A stretch of DNA of 64,000 nt from Leadbetterella sp964563435 (GTDB lineage Bacteria; Bacteroidota; Bacteroidia; Cytophagales; Spirosomataceae), in contig CAZLXI010000001.1 in the NCBI GenBank assembly GCA_964563435.1, forward strand, positions 62,001 through 126,000, read 5' to 3'. The notes beneath the pieces are model-generated. The model was given only the letters and a program-made list of their open reading frames with translations. It made no database searches and was not told the DNA's origin. Position 1 is the stretch's first letter, and the number at the start of each line of letters is the position of its first letter. The translations under genes were made by a program, and so were the position numbers. This document shows, piece after piece, positions 59,530 through 64,000 of this stretch.

Positions 59530-62500
59530 ATGAAAAACAAATTTCTACTCTTTGTCATGCTCCTCGCGATCATGACGGCATCCTCCTGTTCAAGGAACAG
59601 CAGGATAAAACTGCTGGTCTTCAGCAAAACCACCGGCTTTCGCCACGATTCTATCGAACCGGGAATAGAGGCAATAAAGAAAATGGCGGCAGAAAAAGGC
59701 TTTGAAGCCGATTTTACGGAAGACGCTACCACTTTTACAGAGAAAAACCTTGCCCGCTACAGCGCTGTGGTATTTCTCAATACTACCGGCGATATACTCG
59801 ACCCCCGGCAGCAGGAAGCCTTTGAACGCTATATTCAGGCCGGTGGCGGATATGTGGGGATACACTCCGCCACGGATACCGAATATGACTGGCCCTGGTA
59901 CGGTGAGCTGGCCGGTGCCTGGTTTCTCGACCATCCCAGCGACCCCAGCAATGTCCAGAAAGGCAAATTCACCGTAGTGGATAATGATCATTGGGCCACA
60001 AAAGACATGCCGGAGCATTTTGAACACACCGATGAGTTTTATAATTTCCGTAATCTTTCGGAAAAGATCCATCCCCTCATAAAAATAGACGAGACCTCCT
60101 ACTCCGGTGGAAAAAACCCCGATTTTCATCCCATGAGCTGGTACCATGAGTTTGACGGCGGACGTTCTTTCTATACCGCGCTGGGTCATACGAAAGAGTC
60201 TTTCCAGGACACGCTTTTCCTGAATCACCTGTGGGGCGGTATACGATATGCATCCGGCGGAGAAAAGCCAAAACCGGTAGATTTTTCAAAAGCAAGGCCC
60301 GAAGAGAACCGCTTTACCAAGGTGGTGCTGGCCGAAAAACTCGACGAGCCGATGGAGCTTTCCGTACTGGATAACGACAGGATCCTCTTTATTCAGCGAA
60401 AGGGCGAGATCAGGCTTTTTAACAATAAGACAGGCGAACTTAAAGAAGTAACCAAACTACCCGTCAGCACGAAGTATACCAATAAAGCCGGTGAAGTAAG
60501 GGAGGCCGAAGACGGGCTGCTGGGTCTCAGCAAAGATCCGAACTTTGCCAAAAACAGCTGGATCTATCTTTTCTATTCCGATCCGGTAAAATCAGCCAAT
60601 GTGCTGTCGCGCTTTGAGTTTAAAGACGATCAATTGCTGATGGATTCCAGAAAGGAGCTCCTGGAAGTTCCCGTTCAGCGGGAGGAATGCTGCCATACGG
60701 CGGGCTCTATCACCTGGGACAAAGACGGCAATCTGTACCTTTCTACCGGTGACAACACCAATCCCCACGGATCCAACGGCTACAGTCCCAGCGACGAACG
60801 ACCGGGAAGGGAATCATGGGACGCACAGCGGTCTTCAGGCAATACCAATGACCTTAGAGGCAAGGTGCTCCGTATCAAACCCCAGGACGATGGCACCTAC
60901 ACCATTCCGAAAGGAAACCTGTTTCCGGAGGGTACTGCCGGAACACGGCCGGAGATCTATACTATGGGACACCGGAATCCTTTCCGTATTTCCGTGGATA
61001 AGCATACCGGCAACCTATACTGGGGCGATGTGGGCCCCGACGCCGGTGATTCTAAGGAAGACCGGGGCCCGGCGGGGCATGATGAAGTAGGCCAGGCCAA
61101 AGGGCCCGGCAATTTCGGCTGGCCGCATTTCGTAGGCGACAATAAAGCCTACAATAAATACGATTTTGAAAAAGAGGTATCCGGGCCGAAATGGGATCCC
61201 GCAGCCCCTGTCAATACCTCCAAAAACAATACCGGCCTGGAAAAGCTTCCGTCGGCTCAAAAAGCATTCATCTGGTATCCTTACGGCTCTTCTCCGGACT
61301 TTCCGCTGATGGGTAACGGCGGCAGGAACGCCATGGCCGGACCTGTATACTACGAGGCGGACTTCAAAGGCGCCGAAAGAAAATTTCCTTCGTATTATGA
61401 CAAAAAGCTGCTCATTTATGAATGGATGCGGGGATTCATCATGTCGGTTACCCTGGATAATAAGGGTGACTACGTGCGGATGGAGCGGTTCTTACCGAAT
61501 CAGACCTTTAACAACCCGATGGACATGGAGTTTGCACCGAACGGTGATCTTTATATGCTGGAATACGGTACCGGGTGGTTTGTACAGAACGATAACGCGC
61601 GGCTCATCAGGATAGAATATAACGGCGGCAACCGGAAACCCGAGGTGAATGCAACTGCCAGTGTGCCGGGCGGCTCCGTACCCCTCCGGGTAGAGCTTTC
61701 CGGAGAGGGCAGCCGTGACCTCGACGATGACCCGCTCAGCTATCACTGGCTGGTGACTTCTGATAAAGGTTTCAAAAAAGAAATTACCACGGAAAAAGCA
61801 ACGCTTACCCTGGATCAGCCCGGTCTTTACAAAGCCGTTTTGACCATCCGTGACGGTAAAGGCGGGGAATCATCCTCTACGGTGGAAATCGCTGCCGGAA
61901 ATGACCTCCCGGTGGTAGATCTTTCTTTCTCCGGTCATAACACCAGCTTTTTCCGGGCGGGCAGTACCCTTCCTTATTCCGTCAGTGTAAGCGACAAGGA
62001 AGACGGCACCCTGGGCAAGGGGATCGCGGCGGAGCAGGTGGTGTTTACGGCCGACTATCTGGCCGAAGGTTTTGATAAGGTGAGTATTGCTCAGGGCCAC
62101 AAAACCGCAGATGAGAATACTATGATGGCCGGTCGCGGCAGAAAGCTTATTGATGCATCTGACTGTAAATCCTGCCATGACACGGATAAGAAGTCGGTGG
62201 GCCCCACCTACCGGACCGTTTCACAGAAATATGAAAAAAGGCCGGATGCCCTCGGTTATCTCACCCAAAAGATCATCAGCGGCGGAAGCGGAGTGTGGGG
62301 AGAAATTGCCATGGCGGCGCATCCGGACCTGCCTGAAAAAGATGCTGAGGAAATGGCCCGGTATATCTTAAGCCTGGCGAAAGAAAAAACGGCCGGCAAA
62401 TTGCCTCTCAAAGGTACTTACACGATCAGCCTGCCCAAGGGCGACCCCGGTAAAGGGTCTTTCATTTTCAGGGCCTCCTATACCGACCAGGGAGCAAACG

Positions 62501-62964
62501 GGCTGCCGTCGGTACGTTCGGAGCGTACGCTGATCCTGAGAAACTCCAATCTGGATATTCATGCGTTTGACACGGAGGCAGACGTTTTGAAGATGACATT
62601 CAATGATATGAAGCTGCTTATGCCGCAAAAATCGGGGGCGCATGTGGTTCTGGAAGATATCGATCTGAACAGTATCTCCGCACTGGTGGTTTATGCCCTC
62701 GCTCCGGAGCCGCAGGTCAATGCCGTGGGGGGTAAAGTGGAACTGCGGCTGGGAGGCCCTAACGGCCCCCTGATCGGCGAATCCGCTATTATAAAACCTA
62801 CCCCAACCTTCACCCAGGTTCCGAATGTATTAAGCATTCCGGTGAAAGTGCAGCCGGCAGACCTCGCTAAAAAACAGGATCTTTACCTGGTCTTTGTTCA
62901 CCCGGAGATCAAAGACAAAACCCTGATGGTGGTGGTTCGGGCAGAAGTGCAGTTGGGGAAATAA
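59530..62964 (+). CDS. Lipoprotein with ThuA, sugar dehydrogenase, PKD, cytochrome c and C-terminal domains
   Basis: A 1144-residue envelope lipoprotein (signal ending TASSC, Cys20). Order: ThuA-like domain (about 27-245), a six-bladed PQQ-type glucose/sorbosone dehydrogenase-like propeller (about 260-700; segments EDGLLGLSKDP, GSITWDKDGNLYLSTGDN, TMGHRNPFRISVDK), a PKD-like beta domain (about 705-790), a monohaem cytochrome c (CKSCH at 879-883, distal Met probably in GEIAMAAHP) and a beta-rich C-terminal domain (about 965-1144) resembling carbohydrate-binding modules. It likely oxidises a sugar and passes electrons through the haem. A tandem paralog of the ThuA part precedes. Confidence 0.88.
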   Translation: MKNKFLLFVMLLAIMTASSCSRNSRIKLLVFSKTTGFRHDSIEPGIEAIKKMAAEKGFEADFTEDATTFTEKNLARYSAVVFLNTTGDILDPRQQEAFERYIQAGGGYVGIHSATDTEYDWPWYGELAGAWFLDHPSDPSNVQKGKFTVVDNDHWATKDMPEHFEHTDEFYNFRNLSEKIHPLIKIDETSYSGGKNPDFHPMSWYHEFDGGRSFYTALGHTKESFQDTLFLNHLWGGIRYASGGEKPKPVDFSKARPEENRFTKVVLAEKLDEPMELSVLDNDRILFIQRKGEIRLFNNKTGELKEVTKLPVSTKYTNKAGEVREAEDGLLGLSKDPNFAKNSWIYLFYSDPVKSANVLSRFEFKDDQLLMDSRKELLEVPVQREECCHTAGSITWDKDGNLYLSTGDNTNPHGSNGYSPSDERPGRESWDAQRSSGNTNDLRGKVLRIKPQDDGTYTIPKGNLFPEGTAGTRPEIYTMGHRNPFRISVDKHTGNLYWGDVGPDAGDSKEDRGPAGHDEVGQAKGPGNFGWPHFVGDNKAYNKYDFEKEVSGPKWDPAAPVNTSKNNTGLEKLPSAQKAFIWYPYGSSPDFPLMGNGGRNAMAGPVYYEADFKGAERKFPSYYDKKLLIYEWMRGFIMSVTLDNKGDYVRMERFLPNQTFNNPMDMEFAPNGDLYMLEYGTGWFVQNDNARLIRIEYNGGNRKPEVNATASVPGGSVPLRVELSGEGSRDLDDDPLSYHWLVTSDKGFKKEITTEKATLTLDQPGLYKAVLTIRDGKGGESSSTVEIAAGNDLPVVDLSFSGHNTSFFRAGSTLPYSVSVSDKEDGTLGKGIAAEQVVFTADYLAEGFDKVSIAQGHKTADENTMMAGRGRKLIDASDCKSCHDTDKKSVGPTYRTVSQKYEKRPDALGYLTQKIISGGSGVWGEIAMAAHPDLPEKDAEEMARYILSLAKEKTAGKLPLKGTYTISLPKGDPGKGSFIFRASYTDQGANGLPSVRSERTLILRNSNLDIHAFDTEADVLKMTFNDMKLLMPQKSGAHVVLEDIDLNSISALVVYALAPEPQVNAVGGKVELRLGGPNGPLIGESAIIKPTPTFTQVPNVLSIPVKVQPADLAKKQDLYLVFVHPEIKDKTLMVVVRAEVQLGK

Positions 62965-63013
62965 AGAATGGGGTTTCTGGCGGCAGGGCCGCCAGAAACC
63001 CCATTCTTTATTT
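62959..63013. terminator. Symmetric 26-base-pair hairpin between convergent genes
   Basis: Positions 62959-62984 and 62988-63013 are perfect reverse complements with a loop of AGG. Both stop codons lie within the arms, and T runs follow on each strand, so it should terminate transcription in both directions. Confidence 0.93.
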
Positions 63014-64000
63014 TTTAAGGTTAGATAGATATTCGATCACATCCCGCATCTCATGGCGGCTCATCAGGTCGCCCATGGCCGGCATGGCCGAAGGATAATT
63101 CTCCCGGTGGGTGATCCGCGACACCGGCACCCGGAGGGGTTCCGCTTCCGAAGTTCTCAGCACCAGTTCGGCAGCACTTTCTTTTTCCAGGATACCGGTC
63201 ACTTCCTGGCCTCCGTTCAGGGTAAGCTTAACGGTACCGAATCCCGGGGCCAAACGTGCGCCGGGCTCTATGAGGGATTGCAACAGTTGCTTCCGATCCA
63301 ACAGATTACCTATATTGCTGAGATCCGGTCCCACCGACGCTCCCGTTCCGCCCATGGAATGGCAACGGATACACTGCCCGGTTTCATTCTGTTTAAAGTA
63401 CTGCTCTCCCCGCCGGCGGTTTCCACCGTACAATACATCGGCGTACTCTTCAAAAATATTTCCTTTCGGCATGGCTGCTTTCAGCTCTTCTGCCAGCGGT
63501 GAGGAACCGGAAGCCTGTACTGCGTCGGCAAGATCAAGCCTTAATCCATCCGGAAACTTCTTGTTTTTTAACTGCACGATGAGCGACCTGAACAGGCCTT
63601 CCGTCTTTGCCAGCGGCATTTCGCCCAGACTCTTCATCATTCGTTGCTGTTCGCCCTGTTCTCCGCTCCGGAGCAACTCGTTGACCATATTGCTTAAGAG
63701 CCCGGGAGAAATATCCAACTTACTGAGCATTCCCAACGCAGTGGCCCGCAATCCTCTGTCCTGGCTTTTCAGCGCATCGTTGATCAGGTCCCCTACCCGG
63801 CTGTAATTAAGTTCGGCCAGCGCATTAAGAATACCTGAGCGGATCTGCGGATCCTGGTTTTTCCGGTAAATAGCATCCAGCTTCTCATTAAAATCCGTCA
63901 ATTTAAACTCTTTTAAAACATTCAGTGAGGCATTCACAATGGCAGGGTCGGTACTGGCCAGGAATCCGTCTATTTCAGGGGTCAGCAGCGCCTTTACCTT
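63008..64000 (-). CDS. HEAT-repeat protein with C-terminal cytochrome c, 5' part beyond the window
   Basis: Open to the window edge, so the N-terminus is missing; at least 331 residues are visible. The N-terminal portion shows HEAT-like helical repeats (VGDLINDALKSQDRGLRATA and similar). The last 120 residues are a haem-binding domain of the type often fused to sugar dehydrogenase genes: CIRCHSMGG with C-x2-C-H, VGPDLSNIG, LQSLIEPG and SRHEMRDVIEYLSNL with the probable axial Met. A GTG at 63937 can look like a start but the frame continues upstream. Probably the electron-accepting partner of a periplasmic dehydrogenase. Confidence 0.85.
   Translation of the reverse strand, partial: KVKALLTPEIDGFLASTDPAIVNASLNVLKEFKLTDFNEKLDAIYRKNQDPQIRSGILNALAELNYSRVGDLINDALKSQDRGLRATALGMLSKLDISPGLLSNMVNELLRSGEQGEQQRMMKSLGEMPLAKTEGLFRSLIVQLKNKKFPDGLRLDLADAVQASGSSPLAEELKAAMPKGNIFEEYADVLYGGNRRRGEQYFKQNETGQCIRCHSMGGTGASVGPDLSNIGNLLDRKQLLQSLIEPGARLAPGFGTVKLTLNGGQEVTGILEKESAAELVLRTSEAEPLRVPVSRITHRENYPSAMPAMGDLMSRHEMRDVIEYLSNLKK

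Noticed and set aside
1..64000. tRNA, rRNA, CRISPR arrays, prophage or insertion sequences
   Set aside because: No cloverleaf, rRNA, spaced repeat array, transposase or terminal inverted repeat was recognised in the gaps or coding frames; a covariance-model scan would be decisive.

Overview
The window reads as ordinary chromosome of a Bacteroidota bacterium, most likely a Cytophagales-like lineage (inference, not a phylogeny). The evidence is: repeated Bacteroidota-type -7 boxes (TAnnTTTG); a type IX secretion system (T9SS) lipoprotein of the PorW/SprE type and a T9SS cargo metallopeptidase with a C-terminal sorting domain; a large three-domain IspG; a eukaryote-type glutamine synthetase II; a LuxC-type acyl-CoA reductase beside a 2[4Fe-4S] ferredoxin; and A/T-rich intergenic repeats. 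I see no rRNA, tRNA, CRISPR array, insertion sequence or prophage. Nearly all the sequence is coding, and both edge genes are cut.

Layout. 1-6.7 kb: an oxidoreductase fragment, a lysA-gcdH operon (lysine synthesis; glutaryl-CoA oxidation), then arginine deiminase plus CtlX (arginine to citrulline to ornithine) and a Gfo/Idh/MocA oxidoreductase. 6.7-7.7 kb: a RES/Xre-MbcA-type toxin-antitoxin pair with a clear promoter and operator. 7.7-13 kb: acetyltransferase, nitroreductase, EEP-family lipoprotein, bestrophin-like channel, sucC, lolD-like ATPase. 13-19.1 kb (minus strand): porW/sprE-like gene, an unlisted 33-residue membrane ORF, a sodium:solute symporter, response regulator and histidine kinase. 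19.2-22.7 kb: secreted metallopeptidase overlapping a metallo-beta-lactamase-fold hydrolase. 22.7-29.4 kb: recQ, a small membrane protein, GGGP synthase, folK, glycosyltransferase, aat, pyrR, pth. The glycosyltransferase is bracketed by two short decayed tandem duplications. 29.6-36.6 kb: secreted unknown, acetyltransferase, queE, ispG, three small genes, OmpA-like lipoprotein, a Lys/Ala-tailed NTF2-like protein, thioredoxin.

36.6-43.7 kb holds the most intriguing unit. It is a tight six-gene minus-strand operon encoding an esterase, an ATP-grasp ligase, a GCS2-type carboxylate-amine ligase, a class I glutamine amidotransferase, a second ATP-grasp-like protein and a class III aminotransferase, with another esterase divergent from it. 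It looks like a pathway for a small amide- or peptide-bonded metabolite of unknown identity.

43.8-50.7 kb: luxC-like reductase and ferredoxin around a perfect palindrome, then an outer-membrane barrel-amt pair, mtaB and glutamine synthetase II (ammonium uptake and assimilation). 51-57.3 kb: unknown protein, a PolX-like protein with an apparently dead polymerase site, secG, unknown, lptE, a sigma-54-activator-type AAA+ protein and miaB. 57.4-64 kb: secreted serine hydrolase, a ThuA-like protein, a giant ThuA/sugar dehydrogenase/cytochrome c lipoprotein, and, convergent across a 26-bp perfect hairpin, a HEAT-repeat cytochrome c protein cut by the window edge. These last genes look like periplasmic sugar oxidation.

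All family assignments come from reading motifs by eye; no search was run.
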